Shown here: positions 49,592 through 61,372 of the stretch, in pieces
How positions within the stretch are numbered: position 1 is the stretch's first letter
Layout of the letters: the number at the start of each line of letters is the position of its first letter
Origin: Cyclina sinensis
Lineage: Eukaryota; Mollusca; Bivalvia; Venerida; Veneridae
DNA: 64,000 nucleotides
Reading direction: 5' to 3'
Assembly (NCBI GenBank): GCA_012932295.1
Contig: JAAONU010000010.1
Location: 22,628,977-22,692,976 of the forward strand
Translations under genes and position numbers: made by a program
The notes under the pieces: model-generated
The model's database searches: none
What the model saw: the letters and a program-made list of their open reading frames with translations, nothing else
What the model was told of the DNA's origin: nothing

Positions 49592-49725
49592 CATTCAAGT
49601 CTGCAATGTCTAGTTCCTCTAACTCCACATTCAAGTCTGCAATGTCTGGTTCCTACAACTCAACATTCAAGTCTGCAATGTCTAGTTCCTACAACTCCAC
49701 ATTCAAGTCTTTGATGATTAGTTTC
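49592..49725 (+). repeat. 36 bp minisatellite, 3.4 copies
   Basis: Units start cattcaagtctgcaatgtct at 49592, 49628, 49664 and (partial) 49700. The length is a multiple of three, so one plus frame reads a Ser/Asn/Thr-rich 12-residue repeat. There is no other sign of coding. Confidence 0.8.
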
Positions 49726-50281
49726 AGTATTCCAGTAAAATTGTTCACTACTTCACATGTTCAAAAAATTCTTCATTACTTCAAAATTTACTCATTCAGA
49801 AGTTTGTATTGTTTACTCTTTCACCTTTCTATTGATACAATCATAATTTACTCTATAATTTGACTGACTGACTGACTAAGTAAATCTAGTAACATCAATT
49901 ACTTAATTTCTTAAATACACAATTTATATTTTTGCTATCTTAAGTCATAATACTGTACTTATTTCTTGCAGAGTGATTCCAAGGTAAGGTTTCTTCTTCG
50001 TGTGCCAAATATTACTTTTAAATCTTATTTCAAATACATGTACATGACAGTTACTCGTGCTTACTGATGTGCGACGCCCTGAACAGTTTATAGATTGTGT
50101 GGCTCTCTGTGACATTATGTGACCTCCTAGAAAATCTTCAGTATTACACTGGATGATAATTTTATAGCCGTTTCTCCCAACTTAGAACAAAATACAGGCA
50201 CGAAAAATAAAATTCGAAAAATTTATTCACTAAGTTGACACAGCAGTTTGGCCCCTCTTGCAATACAGTTGTCGGTGCTGT

Positions 50282-50302
50282 GGGGGGGGGGGGGGGGGGG
50301 GG
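50282..50302 (+). repeat. Run of 21 G
   Basis: This is an uninterrupted poly-G in an AT-rich setting. It may be a true homopolymer able to form quadruplexes, or a sequencing or assembly artefact. Confidence 0.85.
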
Positions 50303-50820
50303 AGAACTGTAGATATACAGCCACTAGATAGTTGGTAGATTGTCCTAAAAATGTAAGTACATTGTATAATATTCTCACAAAATCTTTTTTAATGGAATTA
50401 AACGTAAAAAAGTAGAGATAAAATCTGTGGATTAAAACAATGCAATTTCAACTATCAAGCTGAACTCAATGACCACTATGCTTAAGAAAACCAGGAAGCA
50501 GAACTATTGGAATTTCAAATTGTATCTGTCTTTAAAATGGAAACCTATCTCTTTGTTTCACAAGAATGAAGAAGTATAGTCACATTTGCAAAATAGTAAT
50601 TTCATAAATATGAATGTAATAGTATTTATGGAAAATTATTTTTAGTTTCTGGATTCAAAAACTTTTATGAACCAAATTGTTTTTGTTCATAAGATATTCA
50701 TACATAAAATGTCAGATTAGACATTAAACTATAAACATGTTACTCATTCACACTAATTAAGGTAAACATAGGAATTTCTCCTCATCAAAAACAATATGCA
50801 AAGCGGGAAAGAATGTGTAC

Positions 50821-53800
50821 CTACTCTTGCAGATGTCTAACAAAGCGTTGCCATATTATCTGTGGGTTATGGTACTTCACGCCAGGTTCCATGTGGACCA
50901 TTGGTAGCTTAGCGCTTTTTTCCGCAGGTAATGTATAAATCCTGTTCATAGTTTCCAGGCACCCACTTGATTTGGTTTAAAATAAGTTTAACAGCCTGTA
51001 ACAGTCAAAGTTATATATCAGATGATCAACTGACCTGACCATCTTTCCTGAAACAGTAAAAGAGTCCAATTATCTGAAAGAAACTGCAAACTTTGATAAT
51101 GGTCCACGCCGACCTCAACCCTCAAATCATTTTTAAGACAAAAGTTTAAGAATAAAACAACGAGAAAACAAGAGGGCCATGATGGCCCTGTATCGCTCAC
51201 CTGAGTATGACTGCTTTAAACAAAGTTATTATGGACCTTGTTATTTGACCCCAGATGACCCATATTTGAACTTGACCTAGAAATTATTGAAAAAATCTCT
51301 TTGACAAATTTCAAGGTTATTTGTACTGAAAATGTTACCTCTAGAGTGTTAACAAGATTTTTCAATATTTGGGCTCTATGACCTAGTTTTTTACCCCAGA
51401 TTACCCATATCCAAACTTGATCTACAAATCATAAAAACAACCTTTCTGACAAATTTCCAGGACATTTGGACTGAAAATGAAGCCTCTAGAGTGTTTACAA
51501 AGTTTTTCGATATTTGGGCTCAGTGACCTAGATGTTTCGAATCAGATGACCCATATTCAAACTTGACCTAGATACCATAGAATTAAGCTTTCTGACAAAT
51601 TTCCAGGTTATTTGGAATTACAATGTTACCTCTAGAGTGTAAACAAGGTTTTTCCATATTTGGGCTCTGTGACCTAGTTTTTGACCCAAGATGACCCATA
51701 CTCCAACTTGAGCTAGAAATCATTAAGAAAACCTGTCTGACAAATTTCCAGGATATTTGGACTGAAAATGTAACCTCTGGAGTGTTCAAAATTTTTTTAC
51801 ATATTTGGACCATGTGACCTAGTTTTTGATCCCAGATGACCCATATCCAAATCTGAGCTACAAATCGTTGAAACAATCTTTCTGACAAATTTCAAGGATA
51901 TTTGGACTAAAAATGTAACCCCTAGAGCATTAACAAGGTTTTTCTACTTTCGGGCTCTGTGACCTTGTTTTTGACCCCAGAAAACCGATATTCAAAACTA
52001 AGCTAGAAATCATCGATAGAACCTTTCTGACAAATTTCCAGGTTATTTGGACTGAAAATGCTACCTTTAGAATGTTAACAAGGTTTTTCCATATTTGGAC
52101 TCTGTGACCTAGTTTGTGACTCCAGATGACCCATATTCGAACTTGATCTAGAAATCCTTAATGCAACTTTTCTGACAAATTTCCAGATTATTTAGGCTGA
52201 AAATGTTACCTCTAGAGTGTTAACAAGTTTTTTCAATATTTGGGCTCCGTGACCTAGTTTTTGACCCAGTTGACCCGTATTTGAACTTGACCTAGAAATT
52301 GTCAAAGCAATCTTTCTGACAAATTTCCAGATTATTTCCGCTGAAAATGTAACCTCTAGAGTGTTAAAATGGTTTTTCAATATTTGGGCTCTGTGACCTA
52401 GTTTTTGACCCCAGATGACCAATATTTAAACTTGACCTAGAAATTGTCAAAGCAAACTTTATGACAAATTTCCAGATTATTTGGGCTGAAAATGTAACCT
52501 CTAGAGTGTTAACAAGATTTTTCTATTTTCGGGCCCCGTGACCTAGTTTTTGAACCCAGATGACCCATATTTGAACTTGAGCTAGAAATCATCAATAGAA
52601 CCTTTCTGACCAATTTCCAGGATATTTGGACTGAAAAAGTAGCCTCTAGAGTGTTAACAAGGTTTTTCTATATTTGGGCTCTGTGACCTAGTTTTCCAAC
52701 CCTGATAACCCATGTTCGAACTCCTCTGAGATATCAATGAGACAAACATCCTGACCAAGTTTCATGACAATTGAGGCAAAAATGTGACCACTAGAGTGTT
52801 AACAAACTAATTGTGGACGGACGGACGGACGGACGACGGACAAAAGGTGATCAGTAGAACAATCCTGTAACAGTTCATTTAAATTGCTTTAGCAGTATAA
52901 GAGAAGTACTAGTAGTCCGGACAAACTTTAAAAATATAAATCATTAAAGGGCCATAACTCTGACAAAAATCATTGAACTGGAAAATGCTGACGATATGCA
53001 CAACTAGTCTTGGTACTGATCATCCCTTTAAAGTTTGAAAGAAATCGCACCAGTAGTTTCTGAGGAGTAGTCCTGACAAGTTTTGTGACGGACGGACGGG
53101 CGGACGGACGGAAAGACGACGGAGAAGTGATCACTATATGTCGCCCCTACTTCGTAGCAGGCGACACAAAATGGAAACAAAAAGTAACAATTACTGTATA
53201 ATAATGAGCAAATGTTAAAGATTACAGAACTGGCTATACAAGAAAATGACAATAATAATATGTAACAATACATAAACTCAACACCAGACTGCAAAGTAAC
53301 TCTGCAAATTTCAAACTTGAATTTGGCCATCTGTATGTAGACTTCCTTATTGCCTTTTGATCACACAGCACTTAGATGATTTATATTCGGAAAATACTTT
53401 GTAGTGTAACTCTTCAAGGTGCCAGTAAAAACTCCTGCAAACAAAGATTTTTAATTGATTTATTTACACTTCAACACAAATAGAAAACAATTCTTGCAAC
53501 TTGTATTAATCCTTCATAATGACAGCCTCCTGGGTTCAAACCAGTTCTCACATCAAAAGTGAAGAATGCAGACGACACTAGGGACGTCACTACCATCTGG
53601 ATTTGAACAAGTGACTTGTCACTTGGTACTGTAGTATTGCATTGAGATGCAACTTATTTACTCCTGCAATTTATATCTCAGTCAATTTTACTTCCATAAA
53701 ATATGTGGACTTTATCATGGAAAGTCAATGATCAAATTCCAAAGTTGATTTAAAGTTATTTACCAGGTAAAAGAGTAATTGTGAAGTTATTTTGAATGGC

Positions 53801-56040
53801 AGCTTTCTGTATATGACAAATTCTGTCTGATCTTCTGTATGTATTCTCATAAGCTAAGCCTTGGTAATAATTGGACTATAAATAAGCCAGTTTGTTTGAA
53901 TGATGGTCCCCAACAAAAACCTCTTTATTTGTGTTAAAATCATGTTATACAAAACACTGAAATTACTTCAATCTAGAATTCAGAACAAAATGTTCTATTT
54001 TTTTACACCTTATTTATTATAAAGACCATTTTTAGATTGGCTTTATATCTGACAAGAAATCGGTAGAACCGATGGATGCTCCCTGAATAAATGCCAATTC
54101 CAAAAAGGCTATTGTTTAACATGTAACAATAACTCCTAAATTATGCAAAATAGAGTTATGGTTCTTGCATGCTGCATTTCTCCTCATAGAGATCTATCTA
54201 CCAATAAAGTTTCATGTTAATATCTCTTATACTTTGTGAGATATGCCCCGGACACAATAATATGAGAAATTTCAAAAGGCAACTAGATGTTTTTTGTGAA
54301 AAACGCATGTCTCCCCCCTGCAACCATTTGAAGGAAGGCCAAGGAAAAAATATTACCTTTCTGAAACACATGCCTCTGTCATTTATTATGGTATAATAAC
54401 ATTATATATATACATATCATTATACATATCATTATATCATTATATATATATATATACTATGAAGTTTGAAGGTTCTGGACCTTTGATGTACTGATCCAAA
54501 ACATTAATAGGGTTCTTTCACTCAATAAGGGCAACCATCCTATGAGATTTGAAGGCTCTGGGTGAAATAGAACTCCAGGAATTGAGCGGAAACGGTTTTC
54601 ACTCATCGGGCCCCTATGACCTTGACTTACTGACCCCAAAATCAGAAGGATTCTTCTACTCAATAAGGGCAACCATCCTATGAAGTTTGAAGACACTGAG
54701 TGGAATAGAACTCGAGTTATGGCGCAGAAACGGTTTTCACTTTTCAGGACCGTGTGACCTTGACCTTTGACCTACTGACCCCAAAATCGATAGGATTCTT
54801 CTACTCAATAAGTGCAATCATCCTATTAAAATTGAAGGCTCTGGGTGAAATAGAACTCCAGTTATTTAGCAGAAACAGTTTAAACTCTTCGGGCTCCTGT
54901 GACCTTGACCTTTGACCTACTGACCCCAAAATCAAAAGGGTTCTTTTATTCAATAAGGGCAATCATCCTGTGAAGACTGAAGGCTCTAGGTGAAATAGAA
55001 CTCCAGTTATTGAGCGGAAACGGTTTACACTCCTTGGACCCCTGTGACCTTGACCTTTGACCTAATTACCCAAAGGTCAATAGGGTTATTTTTCTCAATA
55101 AGGGCAATCACCTTATGAAGTTTGAAGGCTCAGTGTGAAATAGAACTCCAGACTCCAGTTATTTAGCGGGAACGGTTCACACTCCTTAAACCCCTGTGAC
55201 CTTGACCTTTGACCTACCAACCCAAAAATCAATAGGGTTCTTCTACTTAACAGGAGCAATCATCCTATAAAGCTTGAAGGCTCTGGGTGAAACAGAAATC
55301 CAGTTATGAGCAGAAACGGTTTTCACTCTTTGGGCCCCTGTGGCCTTGACCTTTGACCTACTGACCCCCAAATCAATAGGGTCTTTCTACTTAAAAAGGG
55401 CAATTATCCTATGACGTTTGAAGGTCCTTGGTCAAACGGTACTCCAGTTATAGATCAGAAACGAAGTGTGACAGACGGACAGAAGGACAGACGGACAAGG
55501 CAAAAACAGTATGTCTCCCCCAGAGAGGGGGAGGTATAATAACTAAAAAATTAATAAAGGAAGAGTTATGGTTCTTGTGCATTGCACTGCTCATCATTGA
55601 GATCTATCTACTTATAAAGTTTCAAGCTGATAATTCTTATACTTTGTGAGATATGCCCCAGACAAAACATAAGTATGAGAAATTTCAAAGGGCAATAACT
55701 CAAAAATTAATAAAGCAAGAGTTATGGTTCTTGTGCACTGTACTGCTCCTTAATGAGATCTAACTACCTAGAAGTTTGGTCTTGATATCTCTCATAGTTT
55801 TTGTGTTATGCTCCGGACAAAATTATCACGGACGGACGAACGGACGGACGGATGGACAAAGCGACAACTATATGCTTGCCCTTCGGGGAGCATAAAAGTT
55901 TACTACCATATATATACAGAATGTAAAGTATTAACAACTTTGTACTTACCTGTTCTAGCATGAAGATACATTGTTTTTACAGGTTTGCAGGATGAACATG
56001 CTGGACCCAGCTGTTGATATATGTACAGCGATATACTCAT
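50821..56040 (-). CDS. Candidate small three-exon gene, unrecognised product
   Basis: Proposed exons: 56040-55950, starting at ATG (M-S-I-S-L-Y-I-Y, C-S-S-C motif) and ending at an ideal donor, GTAAGTAC; 53434-53398, with acceptor tttgtttgcag and a weak GTATTT donor; and 50941-50821, ending at TAG. Phases 1 and 2 agree, giving 82 residues whose last part reads K-L-P-M-V-H-M-E-P-G-V-K-Y-H-N-P-Q. The first and last blocks have higher GC (about 43-46%, estimated by eye) than their surroundings. The last acceptor is poor, and a second frame across 51000-50918 is also open, so the 3' structure is uncertain. Each intron hosts an array element. I cannot name a family. Short open blocks arise by chance, so confidence is low. 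Confidence 0.3.
51168..52850. mobile_element. Tandem-array element, about 10 units of about 146 bp
   Basis: It starts acaagag with the palindrome agggccatgatggccct (51173-51189). Units carry gacctagtttttgacccc, tttctgacaaatttccagg and cctctagagtgttaacaag. It ends with a ggacggacggacggacg tract at about 52815. The starting palindrome and acaagag are the reverse of the right end of element 2 at 45279-45301. Confidence 0.8.
52856..53168 (+). mobile_element. Third copy of the roughly 400 bp (ggac)n element
   Basis: It matches 46100-46440 and 46520-46827 and is cut at its left end by the preceding array. It ends with the tgtcgc/gcgaca hairpin (53139-53166). Confidence 0.75.
53450..54100. other. 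AT-rich DNA, no feature seen
   Basis: This would be the intron of the candidate minus-strand gene. No open block or repeat was noted. Confidence 0.4.
54395..54456. repeat. TA-rich microsatellite
   Basis: Runs of atatat alternate with catatcattata units. Confidence 0.85.
54754..55359. promoter_or_regulatory. Five evenly spaced DR1-like nuclear receptor motifs
   Basis: gtgaccttgacctttgacct occurs at 54754-54773, about 54899-54918, 55044-55063, 55196-55215 and, with one change, 55340-55359. In reverse it holds AGGTCAAAGGTCA, the classical DR1 site, followed directly by a third AGGTCA. Each array unit carries one. This is a sequence match only; binding is not shown. Confidence 0.55.
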
Positions 56041-56099
56041 TCTGCCCCCAACTAGAGGGATAGGTTGGTGTGATTAGCCCACATAACAGTCATGTGACT

Positions 56100-58200
56100 G
56101 TTAACAAAACTGTTATACATGGAATCTAATGGCATCTTGTAGATTTACCAAATATGTCTGGAAAAAAAACATGTATCAACAAATTTATTGCTACACTTCT
56201 ATGTGTCTTTCCTTTTCAAGATTTACTGATAATATATAAAAAATAATGCAATCAGGACTGTATAAACTCTGCAATAATAAAGTTTAACTCTAAATTCCTA
56301 ATACAGTTAAAACGAAACTGAAATCTAAGTATGATTTGATTAATGAATAAAGAATGTGTTTCTAAGCTTGAGGGGTAAAATACCTGACAAAAAACACTGG
56401 AGTTTGTAGACTCAAAACATATCAGATATGAAGTCTCCAGTGACATTTGATATTTCACTGATTGTGCCAGGAGTGGTTGGAACCCAATATGAAGTCATGC
56501 AATAATCCAAATAAAATGCTTAAAAACATTTGAAAAAACGTTTCAATATGTTCAAACCTAAATGAGATGTGCCACTTTATTAACTGTAAGATGTTTACCT
56601 TGGTCAGTCTAAAATATATGTTAAATCTTTCAACTTCCTGGGTAAATACAACAGTGAGTTAATCTAGGCGTGCTTTATTATACAGCTGATGCTAACTCTA
56701 TGTCCAGAATGTTTATCAATTTATACCAGGTCCTTTCGGCCAACTTACATTTCCATTACTTTTCCAGTTCTCTTCCAGGTTCTACATCAACAATATTTCA
56801 TTTTCTTATCGGATTTTGGCTTCCTTTTTCCTGTAAAATAGTACATGACTTGCTTTAAAATATCTTTGCAATGCATCACATATGCAATAGATCTACGCCT
56901 CAGTTTCTTTGATCAGTTTTAACATGAAATCTTCTAGAAAACTATCAGCTGTTTAGGTATTAGAAAATATACAAATACTGCAAGGGAGATAAATCTTGAA
57001 TGAATGTCTGGAAAAACAACCCCACTTACATTGTCAGGGAACAATGGGGGACATCAGTGGATTATCTACCCTGAATACTCTCTAATATCAACTTGGTCTT
57101 TCCATTTGGATTCCTCTGCTTTCATCGCTGTTTTCCTTTATGGTATGGTGATAATTACACCTTATTATTTGCCACAATAGAAGTCAGATTAAACATTTAG
57201 TTTAAAAATATGTTTTGTTAGCACATAAAGTTTGTTTTTTTAAATTCCTAACTTTTTATTTAATATGTAAGTGACAATTTTCACAACTGAAAGTCAAGAC
57301 TATCACAAAGAGAAACGAGGATAAAGTCAGAGGATTCCAACTGAAAGGACCAAAGTGCAATTTGGATTACCTCTGATGTTATCTGAGTAAATAGGGAGAT
57401 AATTTGTTATCAGCAATGTCTCTCATTGTTTTATTAAAATAAATATTTTGAATCTGATGCTAACAAATTGAGTACCTCTACTTTTTATCTTTCAAAATCG
57501 ACAATTCTACAGGTATCACAGTTCAAAATGTCTAACTTAGGTATTTCAATTTAAATGGACAATGATTTTACTTTATGAATCAATTTTTGAATTAAGACTT
57601 GCTAAATAATTCTGCTTCATCAATAATGGTTAGACCTTCAGTACATCAGGTAAATCCTCGGGGGAAAAAAGCGTAAAATTTACCAAATTTACAAGATATA
57701 CATGTATATTGAAAACATCAGAAGTACGTATGGAATGTGCAAACATTGTTCTTAAAATATTTCCAAAACAATGTCCATGCTCAATGACAATAGAAAAACT
57801 TTTCTTTAACATAAATATTAAAATTGTAATCTTGAGTTTTAAGTAAATGTCTCCTAGTTCAATAGACTTTATCTGCTGGGAAGAAAAAACTAAATTTGCT
57901 CTCCACATTCAATTTCTTTCATTGACGAGATGTACATTCAAAACTATTTTCAAATACATAAAGATAACAGATAATCAGTAAATCCTTTGGACTAAAAACA
58001 TTTCCAAGTGAAGTCTAACTAGGCTTAAATACTGTAAGGTAAGTTTGATTATCACCTGGATATTTTTAACAATTTCAGTACCTTGAATATTAATTAATAG
58101 GAATGCTCTTTAAGTCAACTTTTTAGTACTCGATTAGGAACTATTTTGTTTACCTTCAGAAAGACACAGCGAACAATTACAGTCAAGAGAGATTTAAGGA
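56100..58200. other. AT-rich DNA upstream of the candidate gene, no feature seen
   Basis: Bases just above 56040 on the minus strand would be the 5' leader of the candidate gene; no TATA box or other promoter element is clear. The minus frame 57908-57630 shows no motif. Confidence 0.35.
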
Positions 58201-58206
58201 TGGTTC

Positions 58207-58359
58207 TCAAATGAAGGAGAATACTTCTTGTCTAAAACAGGTATCAGAATGGTTCTCAGACGAAGAATATTTATAGACTAGTCCAATTGCGTCAGGGCTG
58301 AAGAATGGTTCCCAAACTGCATGATTCTTTTTATTAGTGAAATGTCCACCAAAGATGAT
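58207..58359 (-). CDS. Candidate terminal coding exon, unrecognised
   Basis: A strong acceptor (tattttttatctttgcag) precedes an open frame of 50 codons ending in TGA at 58209-58207. It reads I-I-F-G-G-H-F-T-N-K-K and W-E-P-F-F-S-P-D-A-I-G-L-V-Y-K-Y. GC is modestly raised. The upstream exon was not identified. No family was recognised. An open run of this length in AT-rich DNA can be chance. Confidence 0.25.
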   Translation of the reverse strand: MIFGGHFTNKKNHAVWEPFFSPDAIGLVYKYSSSENHSDTCFRQEVFSFI

Positions 58360-58821
58360 CTGCAAAGATAAAAAATACATATGAACAAGATTATTTTTTT
58401 GGTGAACAAACATGCCCCCAGAAGCAATCTTTTCAGGAACTAAACTTAAGAATATTGCACAGCCAGGCACGTATAACACATGTTATAAACTATATTCAGG
58501 GTATTGTATTAGTCATTTAATTCATACAGTGTCAGTGCTATAAAAATATACAACTTTCACAAGAAGGATAATCTATACTCTGAATTTCGAAAATGGAGAA
58601 TATTCCATAGAAATGGTTGACACAGTATGTAACTTAATGTTGTCATGTCCATTTGTACTGGTAAGTAAATTCATTAATTGTATGCTATTGGTAGAAGCTT
58701 AAATATCCTTATTGTCAAAAAAGGCTTACCTATTCACTTAGTTAAGGAAGGGGAGATTACTGCAGAAAAATATTGACAAAGGTATGCCACTTGACAGTCA
58801 TGATCAATTGCACTCATTAGT

Positions 58822-60448
58822 ACAAGAGGGCAATGATGGCCCTAGATCTCTCACCTGAGTATTTTGGCTGTAGGTTTGCAGTTAAGCAGTATTTCATGTT
58901 TTAATTGAAAATATGTTAGTAATGTAAATATAAATATGAAAATATGTAAAATATCAGTCAATAAATAAAGGCTCTATGACAGAAAGTAGAAATATCTATC
59001 ATAAGCTATGATGACCTTGACCCAGGGACCTAAAACCCTACCCATGGGTAGAGGTCCATGCAAGGATCCTGTATACCGAATATCAAAGATATTGGTCTTT
59101 AAATGAAAACTGTATGAGGTACAGTATTTAAACATATTTTTAGCCTCGGTGACCTTTATCCAAATCTAATTATTCGAAAAAGCTTGATAAAGCTTGCTTC
59201 ATGCGAAATTTTAAAATTCTAGGCTTTGTGCTTTCAGACGAAGATTTTTTTAAAGATTTTCTTCTATACTGCTATTTAAAACTTGTGCCTCTCGGGAGGG
59301 GCCAATAGTGACCCCAGGAAAATTTTTCTAACATACTTGAGAGACGTCCTCCAGACATTTCTACATACCAAATCGTAAGGCTCAGGGCCTTCTAGTTTCA
59401 TACAAGAATATTTTTCAAAGTTTACCCTATATGAACTTATGTAAAAATCAGTTGACCCCTGGTGGGGCCAAATTTGACCCCAGAGGTATAATACCAACTA
59501 ACTTGGTTGAGGTTTACTAGACCTTGCTACTAACCAAATTTTAAGGATCAGGGCCTTGTGGTTTCAGACAAGAAAATTTTTAAAGTTTTCCCTATGTAAA
59601 ATGAATCGCCCCCTTGGGTGGGGCCAAAATTGACCCCAGAGGCATAATTTGAACAAACTTGGTAAAGGTCCACACGGCAATGCTACATACCGAATCTTAA
59701 GGCTCAGGGCCTTGTGGTTTTTTTAAAGTTTCACTATATAAGCGTATATAAAATCCATTGACTCCCGGGGCAGGGCCAAATTTGACCCCAGATGTATAAT
59801 TTGAACAAACTTGGTAGAGGTCTACAAGACAATGCTACATACAAAATCTGAAGGCTCAGGTCCTTGTGGTTTCAGACAAGAAGATTTTTAAAGTTTCACT
59901 ATGTTAAATAAGTTGACCCCCAGGGCAGGGCCAAATCTGACCCCAGAGGCATAATTTGAACAAACCTGGTAGAAGTCCACTAGACAATGCTACATACCAA
60001 ATCTTAAGGTTCAGGGCCTTGTGGTTTCAGACAAGAAGATTTTTAAAGTTTCATTATATAAGCGTATGTAAAATCAACTCACCCCAAGGGTTGGGCCAAA
60101 TTTAAATCCAGGGGCATAATTTGAACAGACATGATAGAGGTCCACTAGACAATGCTATATATCAAATCTTAAGGCTAAGGCCCTTGTGGTTTCAGACAAG
60201 AAGATTTTCAAAGTTTTTCCTTTCAATTGCCATAGCAACCAGAGTTCTTGATGGAATTGAATTCTTTGAACAACTTTGGTAGAGCTTCATGCAAGGAAAA
60301 TCCCTGCAAAGCTTCAACAAATTTGGCCAAGTGGTTTAGGAGGAGAAGTTGTTTAAAGAAATTGTTGACGCACGGACAGACGGACGGACACAAGGACGAT
60401 GGACAATGGGCCATCACAAAAGCTCACCTTGCGGACCTCAGGTGAGCT
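58822..60448 (-). mobile_element. Reverse copy of tandem-array element 2
   Basis: It begins acaagag plus a damaged agggcaatgatggccct palindrome and a tail matching 45090-45278 in reverse, including the words of the last 200 bp. It holds about eight units of about 165 bp (ggcataatttgaacaaactt, gccttgtggtttcagacaag). It ends cggacagacggacggacac and a perfect 9 bp hairpin (agctcacct 60421-60429, aggtgagct 60440-60448). The end hairpin is better preserved here than at 42957. Confidence 0.8.
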
Positions 60449-60542
60449 AAGTAAGTGTAAAGTGCCTAATCATTGTTATTTTTCGAAACTGAAACATATC
60501 TGATGTGCTGTAAAAGGTTAACTGTACCTACTTCCAGAATGA

Positions 60543-61060
60543 ACAAGAGCCATGTTACACATGGTAATTCCCCGCCCACCCCCCCGCAAGGGGAAGAAGT
60601 AACCTGAAGGTTGTACTTTCAAAAACTTAATGTAATAATGCACGTATGCAATTTGAAGAAAGTCCCTCAAAAAAAGGCAGGGAAGAGTTATTGTTATTGA
60701 CAATGCATTTCTTACCAAAGTGCTACATGTATGTCAGTGTATTAAGTTTGAAGAAAATCCCTCAAGTACTTTTGGAGTTATGCTCTAGAATTTTTTTTCC
60801 GAAGTAAATCTGATAAAGGGGAATAACTCTAAAGGTAGGCAAGGTAGAGTTATTGTTCTTATACAATGCACTTTCTACCAATGTGCTATGTCAGTGTTTT
60901 AAGTTTGAAGAAAAATCGCTTAAGTACTTTTGGAGTTATGCTTCGGTATAAAGCCACTGGTACAAGTAGAACTTAAGACATATCCAACTTGCCGAAATAA
61001 GTAAACCGTACAGATGGATGGATGGACAGTTCCATCATTATACGCCGGAGGCATAAAAAC
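60543..61060. mobile_element. Array element of a further family
   Basis: It starts acaagagccatgttacacat with ccccgc/gcgggg-like pairing (about 60570-60595). Two units follow (gagttattgttcttatacaa, acttttggagttatgc), then gatggatggatgg and a terminal tacgcc/ggcata hairpin at about 61041-61057. Confidence 0.65.
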
Positions 61061-61372
61061 AACTATTGTAAATGAAATAAAGAACAATTAAATACAGTAA
61101 ATCAAAACAATGTGAAACAGGTTGTTTCCTCAATTCAATCAACGTTTACCTCATCTGTTTGTTTTGAAGGCAAGCAAATCCAAGTGTCTTACACCTTTCT
61201 GTATAGGTTCAGCTACACACACTGGTTTCTTCGTTGAAATGCATGTTTACATTCTCTAACAAAAAAGTACTGGTGAGCCTGAAGAACTTTTGCTTTATAA
61301 CATCAAAAGTTAAAGTAAATACATGGTCTTATTTTCACTGTATACGTAAATGTGTAGAAGAGTGGTCCTGAC

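Larger units (their letters stand above)
47195..50800. other. AT-rich stretch, possible intron or 3' region of a minus-strand gene
   Basis: No coding block was recognised. Features found are a tRNA-like SINE head (47769-47830), an (ac)n run near 47952-47979, a 34 bp direct repeat (49464-49497 and 49505-49538), a 36 bp minisatellite and a run of 21 G at 50282-50302. tttttatt on the plus strand near 47229 reads as AATAAAA on the minus strand and could be a polyadenylation signal. This is a guess. Confidence 0.35.
54110..55895 (+). mobile_element. Two nested or adjacent array elements with (ggac)n tails
   Basis: The stretch 54110-54310, together with 55545-55895, forms one family (gagttatggttcttg, ttgtgagatatgcccc words). 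Its right half ends in (ggac)n and a tgct/agca hairpin at about 55872-55892. Between them, about 54450-55530 is a second family with seven units of about 146 bp (caataagggcaatcatccta, gaaatagaactccagtt), a gacggacagaaggacagacg tract and a hairpin (ctcccccagagagggggag). The order suggests that the second inserted into the first. A TA-rich microsatellite lies at 54395-54456. Confidence 0.7.

Noticed and set aside
51583..52422. Long minus frames inside the array at 51.2-52.8 kb
   Set aside because: The frames are created by the 146 bp repeat unit and repeat themselves. The same holds for 54457-54696 minus and 42908-43270 in other arrays.
58041..58060. Plus-strand GTAAGT sites (58041 and 58662) as evidence of plus-strand genes
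   Set aside because: The sequence upstream of each has stops in all frames within a short distance. Isolated donors are expected by chance.
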